A stretch of 64,000 nucleotides of DNA from JAMQKA01 sp034521835 (GTDB taxonomy: Bacteria > Bacteroidota > Rhodothermia > Balneolales > Balneolaceae): positions 310,001 to 374,000 of the forward strand of contig JAXHMA010000003.1 in the NCBI GenBank assembly GCA_034521835.1, read 5' to 3'. The translations under genes were made by a program, and so were the position numbers. A model generated the notes under the pieces. The model had not been told where the DNA came from, did not search any database, and saw only the letters and a program-made list of their open reading frames with translations. Positions 1 to 9,727 of this stretch are shown one piece after another (the first letter of the stretch is position 1; every line of letters starts with the position of its first letter).

Positions 1-669
1 GCCAAGGCTGCAATTAAGGATATTGCAGACCATCACGATTCTCCTTTTTTTGATGCCATGACGTTACAACCCCGTTTTGAAGACCGGGTACCCGTGATAG
101 GACAGGGCACAGATAAACTGAAGCTGGAAACAAGCCTGGAGAGCTCAGTTCAGATGTACAATTTGGCCGTTGCCTGGCAGGTGATTTCTATACAGAAGGA
201 GCGATTCCCGATCTCCGAAAAACAGTTCAAGCAAGCGGTTAAAGAGATCCGAACAATATTTACGTTACCCGGAAGGTTCGAGAAACTGCATCCCCAGTTA
301 AATTGGTACTTTGACGGGGCTCACAATATTGAAGCGGTTGAAGCATTAATTAGTACGGTATCAACTATCGCCTCCCTGGACCGATCGATTTTAGTGTTAT
401 CGATAATGAGAGATAAGGTGACACCGGAAATTATGGCTGAGTTTCAGAAATTCAAAAAAATCTACTATTATACTGAAGGGTCTAAAAGAGCAGCCAATGT
501 TGGTGATATCGTAAAATGGGTGCCCGAAGTTCAAATCATTTCAGGCGATAAAAAAGAACAGGTACGCTTATTAAAAGAACTTAAGTCAGAATTAGTAATT
601 TTTGCTGGAAGTTTTTACTTTTATGCAACAGTACAGAAGTGGCTAAAATCACTTCATCCCAACCACTAA
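1..669 (+). CDS. folC: Folylpolyglutamate synthase/dihydrofolate synthase, C-terminal part
   Basis: Frame 1 is open from the first base of the window, so the gene begins upstream and only its last 222 residues are here. The Mur-ligase-like C-terminal domain motif FDGAHNIEAVEAL matches the DGAHNP region of FolC. The downstream text (VLSIMRDKV, then a late beta-strand VIFAGSFYFYA) also fits FolC, where a typical ending is GS-x-Y. The enzyme adds glutamate to (dihydro)folate in the cytoplasm. A 142-bp gap separates it from rho. The C-terminus is complete. The family is fairly certain; whether it is mono- or bifunctional cannot be seen. Confidence 0.85.
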   Translation, partial: AKAAIKDIADHHDSPFFDAMTLQPRFEDRVPVIGQGTDKLKLETSLESSVQMYNLAVAWQVISIQKERFPISEKQFKQAVKEIRTIFTLPGRFEKLHPQLNWYFDGAHNIEAVEALISTVSTIASLDRSILVLSIMRDKVTPEIMAEFQKFKKIYYYTEGSKRAANVGDIVKWVPEVQIISGDKKEQVRLLKELKSELVIFAGSFYFYATVQKWLKSLHPNH

Positions 670-811
670 CCAGCTTCTTTTCTATTCTGATTGTTTGCAT
701 TTGCATTGTGGCTGTGTAATCAACTCCCTTAAGTAGACAAATTATTTTTACTTACGACGAATTTTATATTCATCTCACATTAATTTAACCAATCACAGTA
801 AATAGAGCATT

Positions 812-2392
812 ATGTCGGATATCCAGACCGATGGGTTGACTGAAGAGGAAATTGAAAATCTAGATCGCAAAACGGTTAAAGAATTACAAAAACTGGCGCG
901 TGAGCTAGGTTTGAAGTCAGTTACCGGATTGAGAAAACAGCAGCTTATTGACAAAATTAGCGAAACGGCACAGAAACAGGCCGAAGAAATGCCAGATGAC
1001 GATTCTGGCACCTCTTCAGGCAATGGAGACGAGGAAATAAAACACACGCAGCCGTATAAAAGGCAATCTGATAGCAATCAGAAGCAGAATCGCGGCAGGT
1101 CTCGAAGCGGTTCCGGTTCCAAGTCGAAATCGAGCGGCAAGAAAAGAAGAAAGAAAAAGAGTGTGCACGACATCCTGCCGGATTCCGATGCTCCCACTCT
1201 GCAGGAGCGGCTGGACGAGATTCAGCCGGATCTAGGTCCTTACCTGATAAATGAAGGTACCCTGGAGATTTTACCTGACGGGTACGGCTTCCTGCGGTCT
1301 TCAAACTATAATTACAAGGCCAGTCCTGATGATATATATGTATCTCCTTCACAGATTAAGCGTTTCCGGTTGAAGCAGGGCGATTGCGTAATTGGCATTA
1401 TTCGTCCGCCCAAAGTGGGGGAACGCTATTTTGCACTGCTGCGTGTGGATGGCGTAAATGGCAAGATTCCGCATGATATGGATAACCGGGAAGATTTTGA
1501 GGATCTGCTGCCGATCTATCCCAACGAGCGGTACCAGCTGGAGTATAAACCCACCGAATACAGCACGCGCCTTATCAACCTGTTTGCACCACTTGGTAAA
1601 GGCCAGCGTGGATTGATCGTTGCCCAACCCAAAACGGGAAAGACGACCATCCTCAAAAACGTAGCTAACGCCGTCAACAAAAATGCGCCCGATACCAAGA
1701 TCATTATCCTGTTGATTGACGAGCGTCCGGAAGAGGTAACGGAGATGGAACGCAATGTGGCGAATGCCGAGGTGGTTGCGTCAACCTTTGATGAACGGCC
1801 TGAAAACCATATAGGACTCTCAGAAATTGTCTTTGAGAAAGCCAAACGACTGGTAGAAAGCGGCCATGATGTGTTATTGCTTATGGACTCCATCACTCGC
1901 TTGTCGCGTGCCTATAATATTTGTGCGCCCAACACCGGCCGCACCATGTCTGGTGGTATCGATTCTGAAGCATTGAAAGCGCCGCGGCAGCTGTTTAGCT
2001 CAGCACGAAATATTGAAAATGGCGGCAGTCTTTCGATTTTGGCTACAGCTTTGGTTCAGACCGGTTCTCGCATGGACGACCTGATTTTCGAGGAGTTCAA
2101 GGGAACGGGTAACATGGAAATTGTCCTTGATCGCAACCTGGCCGATCGCAGAATTTATCCTGCTATGGATATCTTCAAAAGTGGAACCCGCCGTGAAGAA
2201 CTGATTGTACCGGAAAGCGAGCGTGAAAAAGTTGTTTTGCTGCGCCGATATCTTAACCGCATGAATGCCAACGAGGCGATGGAGTTCCTGCTTGATAAAA
2301 TGAAAGGCACTAAAGACAACGAAGAATTTTTGCTCTCCATGAACAAAGAGTTTATTCCTTGTCTACGAACTGCTAACCCGGATTATTCATGA
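812..2392 (+). CDS. rho: Transcription termination factor Rho
   Basis: 526 residues. An N-terminal Rho-N helical region (about 9-50) is followed by a low-complexity S/G/K/R-rich insert (about 85-117), then a cold-shock-like RNA-binding domain (about 145-215, with PDGYGFLR) and the RecA-like ATPase. The P-loop AQPKTGKTT lies at about 271-279 and Walker B DVLLLMDSITR at about 353-363. The conserved region after Walker B includes the hexamer R/Q-loop segments. The basic insert is common in Bacteroidota Rho and may widen RNA binding (inference). The ATG has only a weak upstream purine stretch. The stop codon sits inside a perfect 30-bp palindrome (see the separate entry), which may affect expression of rho itself or its 3' end. 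Confidence 0.97.
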   Translation: MSDIQTDGLTEEEIENLDRKTVKELQKLARELGLKSVTGLRKQQLIDKISETAQKQAEEMPDDDSGTSSGNGDEEIKHTQPYKRQSDSNQKQNRGRSRSGSGSKSKSSGKKRRKKKSVHDILPDSDAPTLQERLDEIQPDLGPYLINEGTLEILPDGYGFLRSSNYNYKASPDDIYVSPSQIKRFRLKQGDCVIGIIRPPKVGERYFALLRVDGVNGKIPHDMDNREDFEDLLPIYPNERYQLEYKPTEYSTRLINLFAPLGKGQRGLIVAQPKTGKTTILKNVANAVNKNAPDTKIIILLIDERPEEVTEMERNVANAEVVASTFDERPENHIGLSEIVFEKAKRLVESGHDVLLLMDSITRLSRAYNICAPNTGRTMSGGIDSEALKAPRQLFSSARNIENGGSLSILATALVQTGSRMDDLIFEEFKGTGNMEIVLDRNLADRRIYPAMDIFKSGTRREELIVPESEREKVVLLRRYLNRMNANEAMEFLLDKMKGTKDNEEFLLSMNKEFIPCLRTANPDYS

Positions 2393-2404
2393 ATAATCCG
2401 GGTT
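2375..2404 (+). terminator. Perfect 30-bp palindrome overlapping the rho stop codon
   Basis: Two 15-nt arms, AACCCGGATTATTCA and TGAATAATCCGGGTT, are exact reverse complements with no spacer. In RNA this gives a hairpin of 13 bp with a 4-nt loop. The TGA stop of rho (2390-2392) lies at its centre. Only three T follow, so it is a weak intrinsic terminator at best. It could instead protect the mRNA 3' end or act as a bidirectional stop with the convergent MBL gene that ends at 2557. Confidence 0.6.
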
Positions 2405-2556
2405 TAGTGCATAGATTCTTTAGGTAGATAAATATGATAGAAACCACGCATATAATTTGTGTCATCCACCAACTGAAGCTTGTTAACACGCCCCCTTATC
2501 ATGTTTACATCCCTATCGCTTAGTCAGATGGAATCCCCTTGGTTTAAAAGACTAGT

Positions 2557-3399
2557 CTAAAGATCCTTTAACACATATTTATGCTTGTCGTCTTTGATGA
2601 GGACACCGGCTTTAGAGTGCAACGAATGATAGAAAAGGAGGCAGGCGTTCTCCTCACATACCTTTCGCATAAGATTAATTTTTTTCTTTTTAGCCTGATT
2701 TGGATGCAGGTCCAGCTGGCGCATTGCATAGTGGTTGAGATGCTTCTCACTGGGCAAGAGGTCGCCCAGGTAGTAAGCCGCTTCTCCATTATCTGAAATT
2801 TCCACAATTTGATGACCCGGCGTATGCCCGCCCGTCCATTGGATACTTAAACCCGGCAGAATCTCTTTTTGATCCTCTTCCAGTAATTCAAGATGAGCAT
2901 CAGCGTAGAGACGATAGAGGTCGTCCATTTTATACCCCGCACCCAAAATATGAGTCGATTTATCTAGCTGAGAGATAGCATGCTCCCATTCCCGTTTCTG
3001 CAGGTAGTATCTGGCATTGGGAAAGGTCGCCTTGGTCGTGGCTTCCTCATCCGTATAGGTACAACCTGCAGCGTGATCGTAGTGAAGATGCGTCAAGATA
3101 ACATGGGTAATATCGACGGGTTGCAGGCCGAATATAGAGAGGTTAGTAACCACATTGGATACGCCCGTATATTTGCTTCCCGCGTCCAGTCCCCAGCCAA
3201 GACCAGTATCCAGTAATATATGGTTTTCGCCGTTAGAGATAAGGATCGGATCAATGCCAATGACAGCAGAAGAAGTACTTAGCTCAAAGGATACGTTCTC
3301 CTCTTCGGTTTCGGCGGCTAGTTTGTTGAATGATCCGTCTTTGAAGACCTCAAATTTGCCCTCACTCAGCTGCTCTATGGTGAAGCGTCCAATCTTCAT
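2557..3399 (-). CDS. MBL-fold metallo-hydrolase
   Basis: 280 residues, a whole metallo-beta-lactamase-fold protein. The metal-binding signature THLHYDHAAG (H104, H106, D108, H109) and the later GGHTPGH histidine are present, as is the Asp in the YYLGDLLP strand. The overall plan resembles the quorum-quenching lactonase / glyoxalase-II-like branch. The substrate is unknown. No signal peptide is seen, so it is probably cytoplasmic. It starts 4 nt after the sppA stop on the same strand and is very likely cotranscribed with sppA. Confidence 0.85.
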   Translation of the reverse strand: MKIGRFTIEQLSEGKFEVFKDGSFNKLAAETEEENVSFELSTSSAVIGIDPILISNGENHILLDTGLGWGLDAGSKYTGVSNVVTNLSIFGLQPVDITHVILTHLHYDHAAGCTYTDEEATTKATFPNARYYLQKREWEHAISQLDKSTHILGAGYKMDDLYRLYADAHLELLEEDQKEILPGLSIQWTGGHTPGHQIVEISDNGEAAYYLGDLLPSEKHLNHYAMRQLDLHPNQAKKKKINLMRKVCEENACLLFYHSLHSKAGVLIKDDKHKYVLKDL

Positions 3400-3403
3400 A
3401 CCG

Positions 3404-5194
3404 CTAATTTATGTTTAACTCGTAAGGAAATATTAACAACGGCTCACCTCTACCGTGTTTAAACAACGTTTTGAGCTTCTCTGTTTGTTCGCTGGGCATC
3501 CAGAACAGTTCGCCCAGCATCGCTTTTACCTTTGTTTGCGCGGAGCTCATCAACAGTTCATAAAGGTCTTTGGGTTCGGGATAGGTAGCCACGGTGTAGT
3601 CGGTGATGTCCGCTTTCTCAGCGGCTACATCCAGGGCTTTCTCCATACCGCCCAGAAGGTCAACCAGGTTCTGTTCCTGTGCATCCTGGCCGGTCCATAC
3701 TCGACCGCCTGCCACTTTATCGACGGCCTCTACGCTCATATTGCGGGATAGTGCCACTTTGCTAATAAAGGTTTGGTAAAAGTCATCAACAAACTGCTGA
3801 TACGCTTTGCGCTCCGTTTCGGTGAATCCCCTGGTAGGATCCAGCCAATCGGCGTACTGGTGCGTCTTTACCTGGTCGAAGGTGATGCCCAGCTGCTCGT
3901 TCCAGAGCTGATTCGTATTGAATTTGGTAGCAAATACGCCGATGGAGCCGGTGATGGTAGTCGGCTCAGCAACGATGGAATCAGCCGCCATGGCGATGTA
4001 GTATCCGCCTGAGGCCGCAACCGGACCCATGGAGGCGATTACCGGCTTTTCCTGCGAAAAATCGCGGAGTTTGCTCCAGATCAGATCTGATGTACTGCCC
4101 GAGCCCCCAGGGCTGTTAATACGAACGACCAATGCTTTTACATCATCATCGTCTCGAATCTCTTCCAGTTGTTCATCAAAGAAGGAGGTCGTAATGAGCT
4201 CTTGATTGCCGAATGGAGCGTTGTTGCTAATTTCGTATACAATAGGTCCGTTGGCGTAAATGACGGCAATCTTGTTACTTGTAGAACCTGTTTCTAGACC
4301 CGCCGTGCTAGGTGAAACCCGGCTGTAACGACTGTTGGAGATGCTTTGAAGCGAGTTCTCATCGCCGGTACCCGCCCGCTTTTTAATGAGCGATTCCATA
4401 TCACCCGGTGACAGAAGAGAGTCAATCAATCCGTTTTCAAATCCCTTTTTGGCCATGAGGCTTGGGGCGTCGTTGATCAGGGCATTGATCGCTTCGACCG
4501 TTTTGCCCGTTTTTTGAGAGACTGCATTCACAAATGTGTCGTTGATATCGATCAGCATCTGCTCCAGCTGATAGCGGCTTTCTTCGGAAAGCTCTTTCTG
4601 GTAGTATGGCTCCACGGCCGATTTGTATTCGCCATGACGAGCAATTTCCGCTTCAATCCCCAATTTCTCGAACAGGCCGGTGTAAAACGTCACTTGTGAA
4701 TAAAATCCATCAAACTCAAAGAACGATTCTTCGGGAGAAAACACCGAATCCGCCGCAGTAGCCAGGTAATATCCCTTTTCATTGTAGCCCAGATCGGTAG
4801 TGCTTGCGTAAACAAATTTGTCGGTGCTGTCCCTGAATGTGGAAATGAGCCGGTGAGCCTCTTGAAGGTTGGCCCATCCTTCTGAAACAAAATCGATCTC
4901 CAGCCAAACACCTTTAATTTTGTCGTGCGTGGCGGCTTTATCCAGGTTGTTGCGCAGCGATTCAAGAGAGACTTTCGTTGAGCTACCGGGATTGATCAGC
5001 TCATCAAATGGATTGCTGGACTGTTGAGCGGGTAGAGAACCCTGCAAATTAATTTTAAGAACGGTATTATCCCGCACGTATGGTTCGGGCTGTTGCGTAC
5101 TGCTGGATAGCGTAATAAAAAAGATGATTACAACAAGAAAGAGTGCAATCAGCACCCCCAGGATAGACGCAATCAGGGTTTGAAAAAATTTCAT
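3404..5194 (-). CDS. sppA: Signal peptide peptidase SppA, long (67K) form
   Basis: 596 residues with an N-terminal membrane anchor (about 8-30, rich in L/V/I/F) and two tandem peptidase S49 domains, as in the E. coli-type protease IV. The N-terminal domain carries the general-base lysine in GEYKSAVEPY; the C-terminal domain carries the serine in AASGGYYIAMAAD, preceded by RINSPGGSG. It degrades cleaved signal peptides in the membrane, forming a tetrameric dome. It is first in a two-gene unit with the MBL hydrolase. The gene is intact. Confidence 0.95.
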   Translation of the reverse strand: MKFFQTLIASILGVLIALFLVVIIFFITLSSSTQQPEPYVRDNTVLKINLQGSLPAQQSSNPFDELINPGSSTKVSLESLRNNLDKAATHDKIKGVWLEIDFVSEGWANLQEAHRLISTFRDSTDKFVYASTTDLGYNEKGYYLATAADSVFSPEESFFEFDGFYSQVTFYTGLFEKLGIEAEIARHGEYKSAVEPYYQKELSEESRYQLEQMLIDINDTFVNAVSQKTGKTVEAINALINDAPSLMAKKGFENGLIDSLLSPGDMESLIKKRAGTGDENSLQSISNSRYSRVSPSTAGLETGSTSNKIAVIYANGPIVYEISNNAPFGNQELITTSFFDEQLEEIRDDDDVKALVVRINSPGGSGSTSDLIWSKLRDFSQEKPVIASMGPVAASGGYYIAMAADSIVAEPTTITGSIGVFATKFNTNQLWNEQLGITFDQVKTHQYADWLDPTRGFTETERKAYQQFVDDFYQTFISKVALSRNMSVEAVDKVAGGRVWTGQDAQEQNLVDLLGGMEKALDVAAEKADITDYTVATYPEPKDLYELLMSSAQTKVKAMLGELFWMPSEQTEKLKTLFKHGRGEPLLIFPYELNIN

Positions 5195-5292
5195 GATCAG
5201 GAAATGATTTGTTTGGTTCGGAAATTATATGTACAACGTATGGCTGTACGATTTAAGCAGCTTGATGTTATAAAAAGCGAATAACTATTACA

Positions 5293-6903
5293 ATGAACAA
5301 CTACGATGTAATTATCATTGGTTCGGGTCATAATGGATTGGTTACCGGGTGTTACCTGGCCAAACAGGGGCATTCCGTATTGGTACTTGAACGGCGAGAA
5401 AATATTGGCGGTGCCGTAAGCACCGAAACGATGTTTCAGTCAGAAGAATATCCTGCGGGTTTCCGTATGGATGTCGGGTCTTCGGTACATATTATGATCC
5501 ACCAGACGGGCATCCTGGAAGAGCTGGAGCTCAAAAAGTATGGGCTGGATTATATTGAGATGGACCCTATTATGTCGTATCCGCTGCCACCTTCGGCCTC
5601 CCAAAAGGGCGTAATCCATTTTTACAAGGATGTTGAACGCACGCTGGACTCGATCGCCAAGGTTGCTCCTGAGGATGTAGAGAATTACAGGGAGTTTGTG
5701 GATTTCTGGGGCAGGGTAAACCAAGGTGTTTTGAAAGCATTTATGGTTCCACCGACGGGAAAAAATATAGTAAGTGAGCTGGCCAAAGGACAGATTAGAA
5801 ACGGGGCGATGTTCAAAAAAGGAGAACATGTGTCTGGAGTCCAGAAAATTTTCAGCAGTTACGGAAAGGTGGTGGATGATGCCTTTGAAAATCCCTGGAT
5901 GAAGGCTGCGTTGATCTGGTTCGCCGCCCAGTCCGGCCCCACTCCAGATCACCCCGCTACGGGCGATTTTGCCGGGTGGCAGTCGATGCTGCACCAGAGT
6001 GGTGCCAAGCATCCGCGGGGTGGCAGCGGCATGCTTACCCAGGCGATGGCCAAATTGGTAGAGGCACACAATGGGAAGATCCGAAAAAATTCAGCAGTTG
6101 ATAAAATCATTGTTGAAAACGGTAAAGCGATCGGCGTGCAAACGGTAAAAGGCGAAGAGTTTTTTGCGGATACAATCGTCTCTAACGCGCATGTTCAGAA
6201 AACGATAATGGGCATGGTGGGCCGGGAGCATCTCGATTCATCGCTTTATGAGAAAGTGGAAAATATCAACGTCGGTAACGGTTTTGGCATGGTGATTCGC
6301 TGTGCGGTAGAAGAGTTGCCGGAATACACGGCAGCGCCCGGAGATCCGCACATCCACAACGGCATGCAGCTGCTGGCACCCTCCAGGCAGTATCTTAATA
6401 ATGCGATTGGTGATCATATGCGTGGCCAACCCCCGGAAAATCCCGCTGTTTTGGCAATGACATTCTCTAAAATTGATCCCGACGTGGCCCCGGATGGCGG
6501 AGACACGCTCTTCGCATGGGCTCAGTGGCATCCTTATGAGCTAAGCAATGGGGAACATTGGGATGAGATCCGCGAGCGAGAAGCACAAAAAATTTATGAT
6601 GTAGTGACTCGCTACGCCCCCAACATGAAGGGCAAGCTGATCGACTGGTACATCCAATCGCCGCTGGATATCGAACGAAAACACGCCATGCCGCGGGGCA
6701 ATGTGATGCATGTGGAGATGAGCTTCGACCAGATGTTTATGTTCAGGCCTATCCCAGAAATGAGTAAATATAAAACGCCGATTGAAAATTTGTATCTATC
6801 CAGCGCCTCTTGTCACCCGGGCGGTGGAGTGTTTGGTGCTGCAGGGCGAAATGCAGCGAGGGTTATTCTCAAAGATTTAAATAAGAAGAATCGGTTTTTC
6901 TAA
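5293..6903 (+). CDS. Phytoene-desaturase-family FAD/NAD(P) oxidoreductase (CrtO/PYROXD2-like)
   Basis: 536 residues. The Rossmann dinucleotide fold is right at the N-terminus (DVIIIGSGHNGLVTGCYLAK, then an acidic end of strand beta2 in VLERRENIGGAV). The C-terminal FAD-closing motif is HPGGGVFGAAGRNAARV. GHNGL and HPGGG are typical of the CrtO carotene ketolase / PYROXD2 branch rather than of classical CrtI, so the substrate may be a carotenoid or another polyene or amine. It runs divergently from sppA with about 100 bp between the starts, and alr follows 47 bp downstream, possibly on the same transcript. No other carotenoid gene is in the window. Confidence 0.8.
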   Translation: MNNYDVIIIGSGHNGLVTGCYLAKQGHSVLVLERRENIGGAVSTETMFQSEEYPAGFRMDVGSSVHIMIHQTGILEELELKKYGLDYIEMDPIMSYPLPPSASQKGVIHFYKDVERTLDSIAKVAPEDVENYREFVDFWGRVNQGVLKAFMVPPTGKNIVSELAKGQIRNGAMFKKGEHVSGVQKIFSSYGKVVDDAFENPWMKAALIWFAAQSGPTPDHPATGDFAGWQSMLHQSGAKHPRGGSGMLTQAMAKLVEAHNGKIRKNSAVDKIIVENGKAIGVQTVKGEEFFADTIVSNAHVQKTIMGMVGREHLDSSLYEKVENINVGNGFGMVIRCAVEELPEYTAAPGDPHIHNGMQLLAPSRQYLNNAIGDHMRGQPPENPAVLAMTFSKIDPDVAPDGGDTLFAWAQWHPYELSNGEHWDEIREREAQKIYDVVTRYAPNMKGKLIDWYIQSPLDIERKHAMPRGNVMHVEMSFDQMFMFRPIPEMSKYKTPIENLYLSSASCHPGGGVFGAAGRNAARVILKDLNKKNRFF

Positions 6904-6950
6904 GAACGTTGAGTGATACAGGATAAGAAAATCAAGAACTACAGGGCACT

Positions 6951-8033
6951 ATGACCAGAAAGTTTTCCGGGAATTCTTTTATTGAAGTCGACCTCTCGGT
7001 GTTAAGGGAAAATATAAGCGTATTAAATAAATTCCTGGCGGATGGAGTGCGGCAGATGGCAGTAGTAAAATCCGATGCATATGGCCATGGCGCCGTAGAG
7101 ATATCCAAGGCGATAGAGGATCAAGTGGCCTGGCTGGCGGTCAACGATGTAGATGAGGGGATTGAACTGCGTGAGGCAGGGATTGAACTGCCCATCCTGG
7201 TATTTGGGGTGCCTCGTGAGCGATCGGCCCCGGTGTATGTCAGCCGCGACTTGACGGCCACTGTTAGCCGACCCGAGCAGATAAAAAAGCTGCAACCCGG
7301 TACCGAGTTTCACCTTAATTTTGATACCGGTATGGGTCGGTTAGGGTTGTTTAAAGAGGAGATTCCAGTCATCAAAGAGGCGATTAGTAATCATGGCCAG
7401 GTAGCATGCACCGGTATCTACTCCCATTTTGCCACTGCTGAAGATCCCGGTTCAAATAAAGCCGCCGCTCAACTGGAAAAATTTAAAGAGATTCGCAGCA
7501 ATTTTGACCCCAACCTGCTTACACATATGGCCAATACCGGCGGCACGGCGTTTTATCCCGGCTCCCACTTTGATATGGTTCGGGTCGGCATCGGTATGTA
7601 CGGCTATGCGCCCGGCGCAACACCTGTTGAGGGTTTAAAGCCGTGTATTTTATGGAGGTCTCATCTATCACAAATAAGGAGAATCCGCAAAGGTGACACG
7701 GTGAGTTACGGCGCGCGATGGGAAGCGCCGCAGGATGGCTTTGTCGGGACGATTCCTGTTGGATATGAGGAGGGAGTACCGCGTATTATTTCAGGAAATC
7801 TGAAGGTGTGCATCAACGGGGATTTATATCCCGTCGTTGGCACGGTAACCATGAACTATATTATGGTGTACCTTGGTTTGGATCATCAGAACCTGGAAAT
7901 TGGTCACCCGGTAGATATCCTTGGGGGAGCCGCTTTAGCAGCCGATGAGTGGGCACGCCGAACCGGTACCATTCCTTACGAGATAGTAACGGGCCTTTCC
8001 CGTCGTCTTCCTCGATTTTATACGGTGAATTAG
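6951..8033 (+). CDS. alr: Alanine racemase
   Basis: 360 residues, the usual Alr length. The PLP lysine is K40 in VVKSDAYGHG; the second catalytic residue (tyrosine) is in VSYGARW. The barrel and C-terminal beta domain are complete. It converts L-alanine to D-alanine for peptidoglycan. Family members that racemise other amino acids exist, but the active-site text is the standard Alr one. It ends 3 bp before the convergent FKBP stop, leaving no room for a separate terminator. Confidence 0.93.
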   Translation: MTRKFSGNSFIEVDLSVLRENISVLNKFLADGVRQMAVVKSDAYGHGAVEISKAIEDQVAWLAVNDVDEGIELREAGIELPILVFGVPRERSAPVYVSRDLTATVSRPEQIKKLQPGTEFHLNFDTGMGRLGLFKEEIPVIKEAISNHGQVACTGIYSHFATAEDPGSNKAAAQLEKFKEIRSNFDPNLLTHMANTGGTAFYPGSHFDMVRVGIGMYGYAPGATPVEGLKPCILWRSHLSQIRRIRKGDTVSYGARWEAPQDGFVGTIPVGYEEGVPRIISGNLKVCINGDLYPVVGTVTMNYIMVYLGLDHQNLEIGHPVDILGGAALAADEWARRTGTIPYEIVTGLSRRLPRFYTVN

Positions 8034-8036
8034 CGC

Positions 8037-8597
8037 TTAGCTGAGGATTTCAACCAGCTCAATGTCGTATACCAGCGTATCATTACGCAGATCGAAGCCA
8101 TTGGTACCCCGACGAGAGTCGCCGTATCCCGAACTCGGGCGGGATGACTAACTTCCTTTTTTCGCCGATATGCATGCCCTCAATTGTCCCATTTAGATCT
8201 TCTGTAATGCCTTTTCGAAAACCTTCAATGAGTGCAGGAGTATTGCCAACGGTAGTAGGGGTAAGGTTACTAAATGTAGAAGGTGAGGTACTTCCGTTTG
8301 CGTATGAACTTGTAAATACGGTGCCATCCTGGGCCCATCCGGTGTACCTTAGGCTCACCTGATCTCTTACAGTAATTGCAGGTACATCCGTTTCTCCCTG
8401 TTCAATTATATAGACTTCCAACCCTCTTCTGTTGTAAAAGATGTATCGGCTTCAGCAATGCTCCAGGGGTCGGGAACTGTTGAAAAATCGGGTTGAATCG
8501 GACCTGTTGTAGAGTTATCGCACCCCTGAATAGCTACGAATAATACCAGGGAGAAGGCCGAGAGCAAGAGCAATGGAATATTGCGGAATTGTTTCAT
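8037..8597 (-). CDS. FKBP-type peptidyl-prolyl isomerase lipoprotein (two frameshifts)
   Basis: Reads as one gene of about 186 codons if one base is added near 8420 and one removed near 8128. The first part has a lipoprotein signal peptide with lipobox AIQGC. The second carries the FKBP body (VSLRYTGWAQDGTVF, GMHIGEKRKLVIPPEFG). After the second shift the expected ending YGDSRRGTNGF...LVYDIELVEILS is intact and stops at 8037-8039. Such proteins assist folding in the periplasm. Both breaks sit at short runs (AA/TT and CCC), which favours sequencing error over decay. The convergent alr ends 3 bp away. Confidence 0.8.
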
Positions 8598-8703
8598 TTA
8601 AAAGGGTAAAAATTTTCTTCAAATTAAAGATGTAAATAAAATCAGAGGGAGAAACTAAGGGAATTAAAACCCAGGTTCTACAACGGTTTTTTGGTGATGG
8701 AAA

Positions 8704-9525
8704 TTATTCTTCGCCCCACGCTTTTCTGAGTTCTTTTTCACGTTGACGAACGCCCATCTTGCTTACCCAAACAGAAAACTGGTAGAGCAACAGCAAAGGA
8801 ATGGCGATAAGGATTTGTGAGACGGGATCTGGTGGAGTTAAAAAGGCGGACATCACAAAGCAGGCCACGATGGCATGCTTCCGGTATTGGCGCAGAAACT
8901 CAGGGGAAAGCAGCCCGAATTTTGAAAGGAAATAACTCACCACAGGAAGTTGAAATATGATACCGCAGGAGAGTACCCACATGGTTAACGAGCTAAAATA
9001 TTCATTGATATCAAAATCGTTGTGGATGACGTCGGCAATCTGGAACTGGCTGAAAAACTGAACGGCAAAAGGAACCAGCACAAAATAGCCAAAGCAGATG
9101 CCCAGCAGGAAAAAGAACGTAATAAATGCCACGTTGAAGCGTGATTTCCATTTTTCAGCCTTTTCCATGGCCGGCTCCACAAATGCCCAGAGCTGGTAGA
9201 AAAATATCGGTGAACCTATAATGACGCCCATTACGATAATGGTACCGCAGTACGTAAAAAACTGGCCCGGCAGTTTACGGCTCTGCAGCGTCAGGTCAAT
9301 GGCATCGATCCCGAGAATCTGGTAGACGATGAAGTCGGCCCGTGTAGGCCCGAGCATGACCCGGTTTACGAGGAAATCCCCGAATATTGCAGCGATGATC
9401 ATGCCCAGCAGAACGCCGCCGAATGCTTTGATAAGGTGCCACCTCAATTCCTCCAGATGCTCAAGGAAAGACATTTCGTCGGTACGATCCTTGGGCATGG
9501 TAGCCTGGGGTGGATCGGGTGTCAT
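8704..9525 (-). CDS. tatC: Sec-independent translocase subunit TatC
   Basis: About 273 residues from the ATG at 9525; a TTG six codons upstream is also open. FLEHLEELRWHLI near the N-terminus is the TatC signature that binds the twin-arginine signal peptide. Six hydrophobic segments can be traced, ending in a long amphipathic tail. It forms the receptor of the Tat translocon in the inner membrane. It is divergent from the tatA-like gene at 9728. A Tat-type signal is present on the gluconate-dehydrogenase subunit 3 protein at 32.5 kb. Confidence 0.95.
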   Translation of the reverse strand: MTPDPPQATMPKDRTDEMSFLEHLEELRWHLIKAFGGVLLGMIIAAIFGDFLVNRVMLGPTRADFIVYQILGIDAIDLTLQSRKLPGQFFTYCGTIIVMGVIIGSPIFFYQLWAFVEPAMEKAEKWKSRFNVAFITFFFLLGICFGYFVLVPFAVQFFSQFQIADVIHNDFDINEYFSSLTMWVLSCGIIFQLPVVSYFLSKFGLLSPEFLRQYRKHAIVACFVMSAFLTPPDPVSQILIAIPLLLLYQFSVWVSKMGVRQREKELRKAWGEE

Positions 9526-9727
9526 TATTTCTCTTTCTTCCAAAAACGTACCTCAACAGTAAAATTAAATGTTATCGAGTTCATCTGCTCTAAAAATCTT
9601 TCACAAAACAATCTTTGTATTCCTGGTGAACATATTTATCAGATTTATAGAGTCCAACAATTTTTAAGATCTTACACAGGGCAAATAAAACAGTTATCGC
9701 TGCTAATATTAAATAAAATGGATACTT

